DNA of 64,000 bases. Origin: Burkholderia sp. OK233 (lineage in GTDB: Bacteria > Pseudomonadota > Gammaproteobacteria > Burkholderiales > Burkholderiaceae). Both the position numbers and the translations under genes were made by a program. Of this stretch, positions 26,253-35,588 are shown piece after piece. The notes under the pieces were generated by a model. That model made no database searches. It saw only the letters and a program-made list of their open reading frames with translations, and was not told the origin of the DNA. Positions within the stretch are counted from its first letter, which is position 1; the number at the start of each line of letters is the position of its first letter. The DNA lies in NCBI RefSeq assembly GCF_900230185.1, contig NZ_OCSR01000001.1:2108001-2172000 (forward strand), written 5' to 3'.

Positions 26253-27175
26253 CAGGACGTCTCCGTCATTGCCAGCGTGCGTGTCGCGCCGCCATTAGCC
26301 AGCGTGATGCTGAGCGCGTCGAGCCGCATGACGCGCTCGATACCGAGTTGCTGCCCGGGCACGACCGTGGTCGAGCCATCCGGCGTATCGAGCAAGGCGA
26401 GTCCGCGTGTGCGATCGTGCAGCAAGCCGACGAGGCGCAGCTGCGAAGCATCAGGCGGCTGCTCGCCGGACGCGAGCATCTGCGGAAGCGAGAACGGGTC
26501 GAAGAATACGATGTTTTCTTCGTCATCCGAATCGAGGCTTTCGTCGGCAAACGCGTCCGCACTCGCAGTTGAAGTCATCGGCCTCAGCGCACTGAATACG
26601 TGCAGCGTTGCCCTCACCGCTAGCGAATCGGCATCGCGCTTGACCGTCACGTCGACGGGCACGATCAGCACCGGCAGATCCGACAGGCCGCGCAGAAATG
26701 CCATCAGGTGGACGAAATCGGTGTGCGCGGTGAGCTGTACAGGACGCATGCTTTCGGCTCCTGAGCCGCTGGCGGCGCCCGGTTCCACCGAGTGCAACGA
26801 GACGCTATTCTGCGCCGCGAGTTCGGATACGATCCGCACGTCGTCCGCGGAGGTCCATGACCCAGGCAACTGTGCACCCGACGTGGCGGCAACTTCACGA
26901 CGCAGCGCGGGCAATTGCGTCAGCGCACGGTGCGCATCCGTGAGATGCCGCGTGGCCGCCGCCAATGCCGTACGGCTCGCCTCGACCCCGCCGAGATCGG
27001 CCACAACCCAGCCATGCGTGCCAAGTCCGAACACCACAACAGCGATCAGCAATGCGACCGCCCAACGGCGCCGGCGACTCCAGGCAGCGAGCGGCACGCG
27101 CACGCGCTTCATCCACTGGGAAAAAGCGGGCCGCGCGCTTGCCGCGCCGCCGAACCCGACAAAAGTCGTACTCAT
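26252..27175 (-). CDS. Type IV pilus assembly protein, PilO-PilP fusion
   Basis: A 307-residue protein. A basic cytoplasmic N-terminus and one membrane helix (about 37-53) are followed by a periplasmic coiled segment and a PilO-like ferredoxin fold (FVHLMAFLRGLSDLPVLIVPVDVTV). After a linker, the C-terminal part FFDPFSLPQMLAS and LVGLLHDRTRGLALLDTPDGSTTVVPGQQLG is the PilP beta domain that docks to PilQ. PilO and PilP are separate proteins in Pseudomonas and Neisseria; here one polypeptide seems to do both jobs, linking the inner-membrane platform to the secretin. It overlaps pilN by 4 bp and pilQ by 1 bp. Confidence 0.82.
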   Translation of the reverse strand: MSTTFVGFGGAASARPAFSQWMKRVRVPLAAWSRRRRWAVALLIAVVVFGLGTHGWVVADLGGVEASRTALAAATRHLTDAHRALTQLPALRREVAATSGAQLPGSWTSADDVRIVSELAAQNSVSLHSVEPGAASGSGAESMRPVQLTAHTDFVHLMAFLRGLSDLPVLIVPVDVTVKRDADSLAVRATLHVFSALRPMTSTASADAFADESLDSDDEENIVFFDPFSLPQMLASGEQPPDASQLRLVGLLHDRTRGLALLDTPDGSTTVVPGQQLGIERVMRLDALSITLANGGATRTLAMTETS

Positions 27176-27900
27176 TTCGTATCTCCTGATTGTTCAGATT
27201 TCATGTGACGTTGCGCGGCCAGGCTTGAGGTGTGGGCCGTTTTTTTCGGCGGGTCACCCCAGCGCAGATGCGCTCCGAATTCGATCGGGCCGGTCGCGCT
27301 GGCCGCCGCCACCGAACCGCTGCGGGGCGTCGAGCGATGCAGGTCGCTCACCTCCGCACCTTTCACGCCGCGGATCGCGCTCAAGCGTTTCAGCCACTCA
27401 GCCGATGCGATATGTCCGCGCGAGGTCGCGAGCAACTCCGTCTCATGCTCGCGCTGCCACATCTGCTGCAACACCACGCCGTCACCGGGTTCAAAACTCA
27501 ATGCATCCAGCAGATCGCGCAAATGCGTAAGCGGCTCGGACAGGGTCATCGCACGCGCCACGCCTTTGCGTTGTTCGTCCTGCACCCGCAGCAATCTGGC
27601 GTGCTCCGCGAGCGGCATGGCCAGTTGCGCGAGCGATTGTTCGATCGACGCGCGCCGCGCATCGAGCCGCGCCCTTTCGAATGCCTGCCATCCGACTAAC
27701 GCGAACACGGCTGCAAAACCAGCGAGCGCGGCGGCAAACCATTCGAGCAGACGCCGCCGGCGCGCGAGCCGAGCGTTGCGTTGCCTGTACGGCAGCAGAT
27801 TGAAACCGCCGAGCGACGGCTGTGCGAAGCGCGCGCCACGTGCAGAAGCTCGCTTGTTCGCGTCCGCCGAAACCAAACGGGGCTGCAGACCGCGCATCAT
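27172..27900 (-). CDS. pilN: Type IV pilus assembly protein PilN
   Basis: A 242-residue protein with the conserved N-terminal motif GGFNLLPYRQRN, by which cytoplasmic PilM recognises PilN, then one membrane helix (WFAAALAGFAAVFALVGW), a coiled coil and a PilN periplasmic fold. With PilO it forms the inner-membrane alignment platform. The start at 27900 (ATGATGA) overlaps the pilM stop; an upstream frame extension to 28002 would lie inside pilM and is not supported. The stop overlaps the next gene by 4 bp. Confidence 0.9.
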   Translation of the reverse strand: MMRGLQPRLVSADANKRASARGARFAQPSLGGFNLLPYRQRNARLARRRRLLEWFAAALAGFAAVFALVGWQAFERARLDARRASIEQSLAQLAMPLAEHARLLRVQDEQRKGVARAMTLSEPLTHLRDLLDALSFEPGDGVVLQQMWQREHETELLATSRGHIASAEWLKRLSAIRGVKGAEVSDLHRSTPRSGSVAAASATGPIEFGAHLRWGDPPKKTAHTSSLAAQRHMKSEQSGDTK

Positions 27901-28889
27901 TCGAGTACTCCGCGCAACGCAAGTCCGAATGCGACCGCGGCGGCAGGCTCGTGCAACAGCGGATCGTGCAGTTGACGTGCGCGCCCACCAAGCGCCGCAC
28001 ACTCGAACGGCAGCACAGTGCAGCCCAACACGTCGGCGATATCCGCGATCGAGAAACCCACGCCGTCGAGCAGATCGACCTCGCCGCTCACCAACGCACA
28101 GTCGAGTACGGGGCCGTGGACAAGATCACGCAACGCGTCGGCGAGATCTGCGTGTTCGGGCGCCGGGTAGCGCATTTCGCCGACCAGGCAGTCGTCGACG
28201 ATGCGCCAGCCATACACGCCGTCCGTGCCGATCCAGAGTGCAACATAGGGCTCGTGCGGATCGAGTTCGTGACTCGCCGCGTAGCGCATTGCGCGCAAAG
28301 CCGCATGCGGCTCGCCATCGATCGCAGTGAGCGAGATGCCGGCGGTCGCTGCGCATTCGATACGCGCTTCGAGATGCTGGCGTGCGGTTGCGGCGATCGT
28401 CACCGAACGGATTGGCGAACGCGTTTCGTCGACGAACCAATCGACAGCCAACGCGTGCCGCTCGAGGCCTGCGATGCGCTCGACTTCGCTCATCACCGCC
28501 GGCTCGAGTTCGGCGAGTTCATGCCCGCCGTCTCCCACGCAACCGGCGAGCGCGGCTAGCCGTGTGAGCGGCACGGTAGTGGTCAGCGTGGCCGAGGCGG
28601 GCAGTGCCATCGCGCAGCGCAATGCGTGCGTCGCACACGCCCGCGGCAGCCCGGCGAATGCGTCGCGCAACGCACGCGCCACCGCATGCCGGTCGGCGAT
28701 CTCTGTGCCGGCCATTGCGCCTGCGCCGAGCGGCACGGTGCTCGCATGTTCGATATGCAGCGCGGCACGTGCGCGCGAATGCTGACTCACCACGACCAGC
28801 CGCACCGCCTGCGAACCCACATCGATTCCCGCAGCAAAACGCTGCGCGCCGAGTTGCACACCTTGAAGCCACGAACTTTTGAACGTCAT
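27897..28889 (-). CDS. pilM: Type IV pilus assembly protein PilM
   Basis: A 330-residue actin-like ATPase-fold protein: AAGIDVGSQAVRLVVVSQ at the N-terminus is the phosphate-1-type motif, then the LPASATLTTTVPLT segment and YVALWIGTDGVYGWRIV in the second subdomain. PilM is cytoplasmic and binds the PilN N-terminus. The ATG at 28889 has GGGAGGG five bases upstream and is preferred to the in-frame start at 28922. It is the first gene of the minus-strand pilus operon and diverges from the PBP1A gene, an arrangement I recall from other beta- and gammaproteobacteria. Confidence 0.9.
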   Translation of the reverse strand: MTFKSSWLQGVQLGAQRFAAGIDVGSQAVRLVVVSQHSRARAALHIEHASTVPLGAGAMAGTEIADRHAVARALRDAFAGLPRACATHALRCAMALPASATLTTTVPLTRLAALAGCVGDGGHELAELEPAVMSEVERIAGLERHALAVDWFVDETRSPIRSVTIAATARQHLEARIECAATAGISLTAIDGEPHAALRAMRYAASHELDPHEPYVALWIGTDGVYGWRIVDDCLVGEMRYPAPEHADLADALRDLVHGPVLDCALVSGEVDLLDGVGFSIADIADVLGCTVLPFECAALGGRARQLHDPLLHEPAAAVAFGLALRGVLE

Positions 28890-29112
28890 CACGCCCTCCC
28901 TCAGACTCACGCGACGAACCATTCGAACGCGAGTAACGAGGGAGGATTGTGCTTAGCCGCGCCGCCGCGCGACACTCAGCCGAATGGCTAACGTTGCGCG
29001 ACGCGCGCCCCTCTCCGCCATCAAAGCGTCTACAGTGAAGTCATTCCCGCGCGGCGTGCAGACTTGTCAAGAACTGTCAGTAAGCGTGCCGAAAGCTGAA
29101 AACCGAGGCGGC

Positions 29113-29118
29113 TATAAT
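29113..29118 (+). promoter_or_regulatory. Possible -10 element of the PBP1A gene
   Basis: A perfect TATAAT lies 25 bp upstream of the ATG at 29144. No good -35 is found at 16-18 bases, so this is only a candidate. The 254-bp gap between pilM and this gene must hold both divergent promoters. Confidence 0.4.
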
Positions 29119-29143
29119 CGCGGGACTGTTTTTTGGTGCCCAT

Positions 29144-31549
29144 ATGCAATCCACGTCTCCTACGTCCCCGCCGCCCGCGCCGCAGAAGCGCAAACGCCCC
29201 TTGTGGCTCAAGCTCATCATCGGCTTTGTGGGTCTGATCGTCGCAGGCATCCTGTGCGTGCTGCTGGTGCTCGGTTATGCGCTGGTGGTAGCAACACCGA
29301 ACCTGCCGTCGCTCGATGCGCTGACCGACTACCGGCCGAAGGTGCCATTGCGCATCTATACGGCCGACCACGTGCTGATCGGCGAATTCGGTGAAGAGCG
29401 GCGCGACATCGTCCATATCCAGGACGTGCCCGATAGCCTGAAGAAAGCCGTGCTGGCAATCGAAGACGCGCGCTTCTATGATCACGGCGGCGTCGACCTC
29501 ACAGGCATCGCGCGAGCCGGCTTCGTCGCACTGACCAACGGCCACGCCACGCAAGGCGCCAGCACGATCACCATGCAGGTGGCGCGCAACTTCTTCCTGT
29601 CGAGTGAAAAGACCTACACGCGCAAGATCTACGAGATGCTGCTCGCGTACAAGATCGAGTCGAAGCTGACGAAAGATCAGATTCTTGAGGTGTACATGAA
29701 TCAGATCTATCTCGGTCAGCGCGCGTATGGCTTCGCGAGCGCGGCGCGGGTGTACTTCGGGAAAGATCTGAAGGACCTGACCCTGGCGGAATCGGCCATG
29801 CTGGCGGGTTTGCCGAAGGCGCCGTCCGCGTATAACCCGGTGGTCAATCCGAAGCGCGCGAAGATCCGCCAGGAGTACATCCTGCAGCGCATGTACGAAC
29901 TGCACTACATCACTCAGGAACAATACGACGAGGCAAGCAGGCAGCCGCTGATCGTGAAGGGCGCGGGCAAGGAATTCAGCGTACACGCGGAGTACGTCGC
30001 GGAAATGGTGCGGCAGATGATGTACGCGCAGTATCGCGAAGAGGCGTATACGCGCGGCCTGAACGTCGTGACCACCATCGACTCGGCCGATCAGGACGTC
30101 GCTTACCGGGCGCTGCGCAAAGGTCTGATGGACTACGAACGGCGCCATGGCTATCGCGGCCCGGAAGCGTTCATCGACCTGCCGTCCGATGCGGACGACC
30201 GCGAACAGGCCATCGACGACGCGTTGCTCGAACATCCCGACAACGGTGAAATCATCGCCGCGGTGGTCACGGCGGCAAGCCCGAAGCAGGTGCAGGCCAC
30301 CTTTATCGACGGCAACGTCGCGACCATTCAGGGCGACGGCCTGCGCTTCGCGCAGTTCGCGCTCGGCACGCGCGCGCAGCCGAATCAACGCGTGCGGCCC
30401 GGTGCGATCATTCGCGTCGTGAAGGATGACAACGGCAACTGGTCGATCACGCAGTTGCCGCAAGTGGAAGGCGCGTTCGTTTCGGTGGTGCCGCAGGATG
30501 GCGCGATTCGTGCGCTGGTCGGCGGCTTCGACTTCAACAAGAACAAGTTCAACCACGTGACCCAGGCGTGGCGTCAGCCGGGTTCGAGCTTCAAGCCGTT
30601 CATCTATTCGGCCTCGCTCGAAAAGGGGCTCGGACCGGCTACTGTGATCAACGATGCGCCGCTCTTTTTCAGCGCTGCGGAGACGGGCGGCCAGGCGTGG
30701 GAGCCAAAGAACTATGGTGGCGGTTTCGATGGTCCGATGACCATGCGCACCGCGCTGCAGAAGTCGAAGAACCTCGTGTCGATTCGCATCCTGAATCACA
30801 TCGGCACCAAGTACGCGCAGCAATACATCACGCGTTTCGGCTTCGACGCAGATCGTCACCCGGCATATCTGCCGATGGCGCTCGGCGCGGGTCTGGTCAC
30901 GCCCTTGCAGATGGCAGGCGCGTTCTCGGTGTTTGCTAACGGCGGCTATCGCGTCAACCCGTATCTGATCGCGGAAGTCACCGATCAACGCGGCATCGTC
31001 GTAGCGCACGCGCAACCGCTGGTCGCCGAGCAGAGCGCGCCTCACGCTATCGAACCGCGCAATGCGTATGTGATGAACAGCCTGCTGCAAAGCGTTGCGC
31101 AACGGGGCACGGGCGCCAAGACCAACGTGCTGAAACGCACCGATCTCGGCGGAAAGACCGGCACGACCAACGATTCGCGCGATGCGTGGTTTGCCGGCTA
31201 TCAGCACACGCTCACGGCGATTGCGTGGATCGGTTACGACAACCCGCGCAGCCTCGGCGATAAGGAAACCGGCGGCGGCCTCGCGTTGCCGGTGTGGATC
31301 GAATACATGGCGCGCGCGCTCAAGGGCGTGCCGGACTACAAGATGCCGATGCCCGACGGGGTGACCGAGCTCGGCTCAGAACTTTATTTCGACGACTTCA
31401 CGCCGGGCCACGGTTTCGTCCCGACGGTCGGTATCAGTCAGGCAGCCCTGGATGCCGAGGCGAACGGCGCGTCCGCGGCCGCCGCGGCGCCCGAGCAAGT
31501 CGGCGAACAGGAAAAGCAGGACATCATGAATCTGTTCAAGGGGCACTAG
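29144..31549 (+). CDS. mrcA: Penicillin-binding protein 1A (class A PBP)
   Basis: An 801-residue bifunctional peptidoglycan synthase. There is a cytoplasmic basic N-terminus, one membrane helix (LIIGFVGLIVAGILCVLLVLGYALVV), and a GT51 glycosyltransferase domain with AIEDARFYDHGGVD and ASTITMQVARNFFL. An OB-like insert follows, then the transpeptidase domain with Ser in QPGSSFKPFIY, SKN (QKSKNLVSIR) and KTGTT. It polymerises glycan strands and cross-links peptides at the inner membrane. It is divergent from pilM. A bidirectional terminator lies 38 bp after the stop. Confidence 0.96.
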   Translation: MQSTSPTSPPPAPQKRKRPLWLKLIIGFVGLIVAGILCVLLVLGYALVVATPNLPSLDALTDYRPKVPLRIYTADHVLIGEFGEERRDIVHIQDVPDSLKKAVLAIEDARFYDHGGVDLTGIARAGFVALTNGHATQGASTITMQVARNFFLSSEKTYTRKIYEMLLAYKIESKLTKDQILEVYMNQIYLGQRAYGFASAARVYFGKDLKDLTLAESAMLAGLPKAPSAYNPVVNPKRAKIRQEYILQRMYELHYITQEQYDEASRQPLIVKGAGKEFSVHAEYVAEMVRQMMYAQYREEAYTRGLNVVTTIDSADQDVAYRALRKGLMDYERRHGYRGPEAFIDLPSDADDREQAIDDALLEHPDNGEIIAAVVTAASPKQVQATFIDGNVATIQGDGLRFAQFALGTRAQPNQRVRPGAIIRVVKDDNGNWSITQLPQVEGAFVSVVPQDGAIRALVGGFDFNKNKFNHVTQAWRQPGSSFKPFIYSASLEKGLGPATVINDAPLFFSAAETGGQAWEPKNYGGGFDGPMTMRTALQKSKNLVSIRILNHIGTKYAQQYITRFGFDADRHPAYLPMALGAGLVTPLQMAGAFSVFANGGYRVNPYLIAEVTDQRGIVVAHAQPLVAEQSAPHAIEPRNAYVMNSLLQSVAQRGTGAKTNVLKRTDLGGKTGTTNDSRDAWFAGYQHTLTAIAWIGYDNPRSLGDKETGGGLALPVWIEYMARALKGVPDYKMPMPDGVTELGSELYFDDFTPGHGFVPTVGISQAALDAEANGASAAAAAPEQVGEQEKQDIMNLFKGH

Positions 31550-31586
31550 GAACGCGCTCAAAAGAGGCGGCAAAGTCCGCCAGAAA

Positions 31587-31619
31587 AAAACCGCCGCGCT
31601 GGATGCGCGGCGGTTTTTA
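31587..31619. terminator. Bidirectional terminator between mrcA and cyaY
   Basis: AAAAACCGCCGCGC (31587-31600) and GCGCGGCGGTTTTT (31606-31619) form a perfect 14-bp stem between convergent genes. Confidence 0.9.
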
Positions 31620-31628
31620 CCAAACGCT

Positions 31629-31946
31629 TTACGCTTCGAAGTGAACCGGCTCGCCGGCCTGCTGCGTCGCGTACTCCGACAGCGCGGCGAAAAACTCCGT
31701 GCCGCTGCGCGTATCACGCCATTCACCGTCGATGAAACGGAAGTGGAAACCACCCGCTTTCGCGGCGATCCAGATCTCGCTCATCGGCGGCTGCAGGTTG
31801 ACGATGATCTTCGTACGGTTCTCGAATTCGAGGGTCAGGACATTGCCGCTGCGCTCGAGTTCGATGTCGGCTTCCGTGTCGTCGAGCGCGCGTTCGATGG
31901 CGGCTAGCGCGGCTTCCGCGCGGGTCAGGTAATCACTATCGGACAT
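31629..31946 (-). CDS. cyaY: Iron-sulfur cluster assembly protein CyaY (bacterial frataxin)
   Basis: A 105-residue frataxin. The acidic helix [25 protein letters not shown] and the sheet core [36 protein letters not shown] are diagnostic. It binds iron and the IscS desulfurase to tune Fe-S assembly. The ATG at 31946 has GGAG six to nine bases upstream and gives the family N-terminus. The in-frame ATG at 31958 is less likely. It diverges from the lptM-like gene across only 35 bp. Confidence 0.95.
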   Translation of the reverse strand: MSDSDYLTRAEAALAAIERALDDTEADIELERSGNVLTLEFENRTKIIVNLQPPMSEIWIAAKAGGFHFRFIDGEWRDTRSGTEFFAALSEYATQQAGEPVHFEA

Positions 31947-31981
31947 GCTAAACTCCATCGATTATTTATTCAGGGACAGTC

Positions 31982-32326
31982 ATGCGAGTCGTATCTCGGA
32001 TGCGCGCGGCGGCGCCCGGCCGCGCGATTGTAGCGGGTTTAGCCATTCTCGCAGGTTGTGCACTTGCCGGCTGCGGGCAACGCGGTTCGCTCTATTTGCC
32101 CACCGTGCCGCCGCTACCGGCCAAGCCGATCGATCGCACACAACCGCCGTCGCCGGATCAGGTGAAATCGGGCGCGGGAACCCCCTCCACGATGGGTGAG
32201 GTGCCGGATACTTCTGGCGCGCCGCTCTCGTTGGCGCCGGAAAGCGAACTCGCCGCGCCGCCCGCGTCCGCCGCATCTGCTGCCACGCCTGCGCAACCTG
32301 CTTCCGCCGCCACTCCCGCTCAATAA
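31982..32326 (+). CDS. lptM: LptM-like small lipoprotein
   Basis: A 114-residue lipoprotein. The signal peptide ends in lipobox LAGC and the mature N-terminus reads CGQRGSLYLP, the signature of LptM (YifL), which helps mature the LptD/E lipopolysaccharide translocon. The rest is Pro/Ala-rich linker. AGGGA lies upstream of the ATG. It sits between cyaY and lysA, paralleling cyaY-yifL-dapF in enterobacteria, and is followed by lysA after 9 bp. Confidence 0.85.
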   Translation: MRVVSRMRAAAPGRAIVAGLAILAGCALAGCGQRGSLYLPTVPPLPAKPIDRTQPPSPDQVKSGAGTPSTMGEVPDTSGAPLSLAPESELAAPPASAASAATPAQPASAATPAQ

Positions 32327-32335
32327 GACTTTCGC

Positions 32336-33598
32336 ATGACTCGATCCGCATTTGACTACGTCGACGGCGTGTTGCACGCCGAGGGCGTGTCCGCCGCCTC
32401 ACTCGCCGAACAGTTCGGCACGCCGCTGTACGTCTATTCGCGCGCCGCGCTCACCGAAGCGTGGAATGCCTACGCAGGCGCTTGTGCCGGCCGCCGTGCG
32501 ACCGTGCACGTCGCCGTCAAGGCCAATAGCAATCTCGCGGTGCTAAACGTATTCGCGCGCCTTGGCGCAGGCTTCGACATCGTGTCGGGCGGTGAACTGG
32601 CGCGCGTGCTGGCCGCCGGCGGCAAAGCAGAAAACACCGTGTTTTCCGGCGTCGGCAAGCATGCGGACGAGATGCGTCAGGCACTCGCGGCCGGCGTGAA
32701 ATGCTTCAACGTCGAATCGATTCCCGAGCTCGACCGTCTGAATGCGGTGGCGGCGGAAATGGGCAAAAAGGCCCCCGTCTCGCTGCGCGTGAATCCGGAC
32801 GTCGACGCGAAAACGCATCCGTATATTTCCACCGGCCTGAAGTCGAACAAGTTCGGTGTCGCGTTCGAAGATGCACGCGCTACGTATCGCGCCGCCGCGG
32901 CGATGACGCATCTTGACGTGGTCGGGATCGACTGCCATATCGGCTCGCAGATCACCGAAGTCGCACCGTATCTGGACGCGGTCGACAAGGTTCTCGAACT
33001 GGTCGAACAGATCGAGCAGGACGGCGCGAAGATTCGCCACATCGATGTAGGCGGCGGTCTCGGCATCACGTATGACGACGAAACTCCGCCGGAAATCGGC
33101 GACTTCGTGCGCACCGTGCTGGATCGCATCGAAGCGCGCGGTCATGGGCATCGTGAAGTGTATTTCGAGCCGGGTCGTTCGCTGGTCGGCAATGCCGGTG
33201 TACTGCTCACGCGCGTCGAGTTTCTGAAGCCTGGCGCGGAAAAGAACTTCGCCATCGTCGATGCGGCGATGACCGATCTCGCCCGCCCCGCGATGTACGA
33301 GGCGTATCACGCGATCGACGCTGTCGTTAAGCGCGACGTGCCTGCCCACGTATACGACGTGGTGGGCCCGGTTTGCGAAAGCGGCGATTGGCTGGGTCGT
33401 GAGCGTCTGCTGGCAGTCGAACCGGGCGATCTGCTGGCGATTCGCTCGGCTGGCGCATATGGCTTTGTGATGAGCTCGAACTACAACACCCGTCCGCGTG
33501 CTGCCGAGGTGATGGTTGATGGTACACAGGTGCATATGGTCCGTGCACGTGAAGAGGTGAAGCAGCTGTTTGCGGGCGAGACGATCTTGCCGGCGTAA
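32336..33598 (+). CDS. lysA: Diaminopimelate decarboxylase
   Basis: A 420-residue fold-III PLP enzyme making L-lysine from meso-diaminopimelate. The PLP-binding Lys is in VAVKANSN; GAGFDIVSGGELARVLAAG, HIDVGGGLGI and EPGRSLVGNAG bind the cofactor phosphate; the active-site Cys is in GPVCESGDWLG. It shares a transcription unit with the lptM-like gene. Confidence 0.97.
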   Translation: MTRSAFDYVDGVLHAEGVSAASLAEQFGTPLYVYSRAALTEAWNAYAGACAGRRATVHVAVKANSNLAVLNVFARLGAGFDIVSGGELARVLAAGGKAENTVFSGVGKHADEMRQALAAGVKCFNVESIPELDRLNAVAAEMGKKAPVSLRVNPDVDAKTHPYISTGLKSNKFGVAFEDARATYRAAAAMTHLDVVGIDCHIGSQITEVAPYLDAVDKVLELVEQIEQDGAKIRHIDVGGGLGITYDDETPPEIGDFVRTVLDRIEARGHGHREVYFEPGRSLVGNAGVLLTRVEFLKPGAEKNFAIVDAAMTDLARPAMYEAYHAIDAVVKRDVPAHVYDVVGPVCESGDWLGRERLLAVEPGDLLAIRSAGAYGFVMSSNYNTRPRAAEVMVDGTQVHMVRAREEVKQLFAGETILPA

Positions 33599-33623
33599 AC
33601 GTCTGAGCCTGGAGCCCCTCGAT

Positions 33624-33658
33624 AAAAAAGGCGATGCCGCTGCGGCATCGCCTTTTTT
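33624..33658. terminator. Bidirectional terminator between lysA and msrQ
   Basis: AAAAAAGGCGATGCCG and CGGCATCGCCTTTTTT pair perfectly around a 3-base loop between the convergent genes. Confidence 0.9.
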
Positions 33659-33680
33659 ATTTGCGCGCCGTACCTGGTGG

Positions 33681-34382
33681 TCAGCGTGTCTTTACCCTCC
33701 GCTCGCGCAGCCATACAAGCAAACGCCAGCCCAGTAAAGCGACCATGATCGCCCCGTAGATCTTCGGCAAGATCAGGTCGTGCTTGCCCGCCTTCATCCA
33801 CCAGAAGTGCAGGATCGCGAGCCCTCCGATCGCATAGATCGCGCGATGCAGCGTCTGCCAGCGCCGTCCAAGTTTGCGCACCATCGCGCGCGGCGACGTA
33901 ACGGCCAACGTGATCAGCAGCACGAACGCCGCGAAACCGACGGTGATGAAAGGCCGTTTGCCGATGTCCTTGAGAATCGCGGCAACGTCGAACCACTTGT
34001 CGAACCACAGGTACGTGGTGAAGTGAAGCGTCGCGTAGAAGAATGCATAAAGACCTAGCATCCGGCGGAACCTGGCCAATGCAGTGATGCCGCTCAGTCG
34101 ACGCAACGGCGTCACCGCCAGCGTGATGCAAAGAAAGACGAGCGTCCACAGACCCGTCGAGCGCGTGATGAACTCGATCGGATTCGCGCCTAGCCGATCG
34201 GTCATGCCGAACAGCACGACGCGCGCGAGCGGATACCACGCCGCGATAAACACCAGGATTTTGGCCGGCACGATCCAGCGCGTGCCGCTTGCGGGGCGCT
34301 TGATCGTCGCCGACATCGGCGCCTTAGGATGCGGCGTTGTGTGTCGGGTTTCGGTGACAGGTCGCGTGTCGGAGGAAGCCAT
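33681..34382 (-). CDS. msrQ: Haem-binding membrane subunit MsrQ of periplasmic methionine sulfoxide reductase
   Basis: A 233-residue membrane protein of the ferric-reductase-like transmembrane family, with about six helices and His residues in YATLHFTTYLW and LHRAIYAIGGLAILHFWWM for haem b. It passes electrons from the quinone pool or a flavin reductase to MsrP. The ATG at 34382 lies 12 bp downstream of msrP; an upstream frame extension falls inside msrP and is rejected. The family is about 200 residues, so the roughly 30-residue N-terminal extension is slightly long (MSATIKR at residue 23 may be the true start). Confidence 0.92.
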   Translation of the reverse strand: MASSDTRPVTETRHTTPHPKAPMSATIKRPASGTRWIVPAKILVFIAAWYPLARVVLFGMTDRLGANPIEFITRSTGLWTLVFLCITLAVTPLRRLSGITALARFRRMLGLYAFFYATLHFTTYLWFDKWFDVAAILKDIGKRPFITVGFAAFVLLITLAVTSPRAMVRKLGRRWQTLHRAIYAIGGLAILHFWWMKAGKHDLILPKIYGAIMVALLGWRLLVWLRERRVKTR

Positions 34383-34393
34383 GATTACGCCGC

Positions 34394-35389
34394 TCAAAAG
34401 TTCTTCTTCAGGTCCATGCCCTGATACAGCGACGCGACCTGATCGCCATAGCCGTTGAACATCAACGTCTTGCGCTTGGGCGTGAAGAAACCATCTTCGC
34501 CGATGCGCCGCTCGGTGGCCTGACTCCAGCGCGGGTGATCGACGTTCGGATTCACGTTCGAATAGAAACCGTATTCGTTCGAAGCATACGTGTTCCAACT
34601 GGTCGGCGGCTGCTTATCGAGAAAGCGGATCTTCACCAGCGACTTCGCGCTTTTGAAGCCGTACTTCCACGGCACCACCACACGGATCGGCGCGCCGTTC
34701 TGATTCGGCAACACCTGGCCGTAGAGACCCATCGTCAGGAACGTCAGCGGGTTCATTGCCTCGTCCATTCGCAGACCTTCGGTGTACGGCCAGTCGAGTA
34801 CCGGCGTCGACAGGCCAGGCATTTGCGACGGATCGGCGAGCGTGATGAATTGGACGTATTTGGCATTGCCGGTCGGCTGCACGCGCTTGATCAACTCCGC
34901 GAGCGGCACGCCGATCCACGGTATCACCATCGACCAGCCTTCGACACAACGCAACCGGTACACGCGCTCCTCGAGCGGCGCGAGTTTCAGCAATTCGTCG
35001 ATGTCGTACACCTTCGGATTCTTGATTTCGCCCTCGACGCTCACCTTCCACGGGTGCGGGCGCAACGTACCGGCGTTGTGCGCGGGATCCGCCTTGTCGG
35101 TGCCGAACTCGTAGTAGTTGTTGTATTTGGTGATGTCCTTGTACGGCGTGATCTTGTCGAGCGCGACGAACTTCGGGTTGGTTTTCGCCGCGAGCTTCTG
35201 CGCCTTCGGGTCCGGCGACGAATACGCGGCCAGCGCTTCGCCATTCACGCCGATCAGGCTGCCGAGCGCCAGCGCACCCGCGGCCTGTAATACGCGCCGC
35301 CGGTTCTCGAAGACATGCTGAGGCGTGATTTCGCTGCGTGCGATGTCATCGCCGACGAGTTGAATTCTGTCGCTTCGCTTGATCCACAT
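34394..35389 (-). CDS. msrP: Molybdopterin catalytic subunit MsrP (YedY)
   Basis: A 331-residue periplasmic sulfite-oxidase-fold enzyme that repairs oxidised methionines. A twin-arginine signal ([14 protein letters not shown]) directs export after Mo-cofactor insertion. The Mo-ligating Cys is in [17 protein letters not shown], and [15 protein letters not shown] is conserved. The start at 35389 (MWIKRSDRI) has AAGGAG upstream. The operon with msrQ is the standard arrangement. Confidence 0.95.
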   Translation of the reverse strand: MWIKRSDRIQLVGDDIARSEITPQHVFENRRRVLQAAGALALGSLIGVNGEALAAYSSPDPKAQKLAAKTNPKFVALDKITPYKDITKYNNYYEFGTDKADPAHNAGTLRPHPWKVSVEGEIKNPKVYDIDELLKLAPLEERVYRLRCVEGWSMVIPWIGVPLAELIKRVQPTGNAKYVQFITLADPSQMPGLSTPVLDWPYTEGLRMDEAMNPLTFLTMGLYGQVLPNQNGAPIRVVVPWKYGFKSAKSLVKIRFLDKQPPTSWNTYASNEYGFYSNVNPNVDHPRWSQATERRIGEDGFFTPKRKTLMFNGYGDQVASLYQGMDLKKNF

Positions 35390-35530
35390 CCTGCTTACTC
35401 CTTGCCGGCCCATCGGGTTGTCTATCTTACGGGGCCATATTGATGATCGGCTCGTTTAGCCACTCGCTCAGCCATCCTTGGGTACTGATCTAACAAACAC
35501 ACTGGATGCAGCGAATATTCCGCCAGACGT

Positions 35531-35566
35531 AAAAAAACCGCCGGTGCGAAACACGCGGCGGTTTTT
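35531..35566 (-). terminator. Terminator after ccsB
   Basis: AAAAACCGCCG and CGGCGGTTTTT form an 11-bp stem with a 12-base loop; the minus strand ends in a run of T. It lies 23 bp after the ccsB stop. Confidence 0.82.
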
Positions 35567-35588
35567 AGTCGGCTCAGAACGGCCGATC

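Noticed and set aside
29030-31207. 725-codon ORF antisense to mrcA
   Set aside because: Low-complexity Arg-rich translation without motifs, opposite a well-identified PBP1A.
34383-34598. N-terminal extension of msrQ into msrP
   Set aside because: It would overlap msrP in another frame; the ATG at 34382 gives the expected protein.
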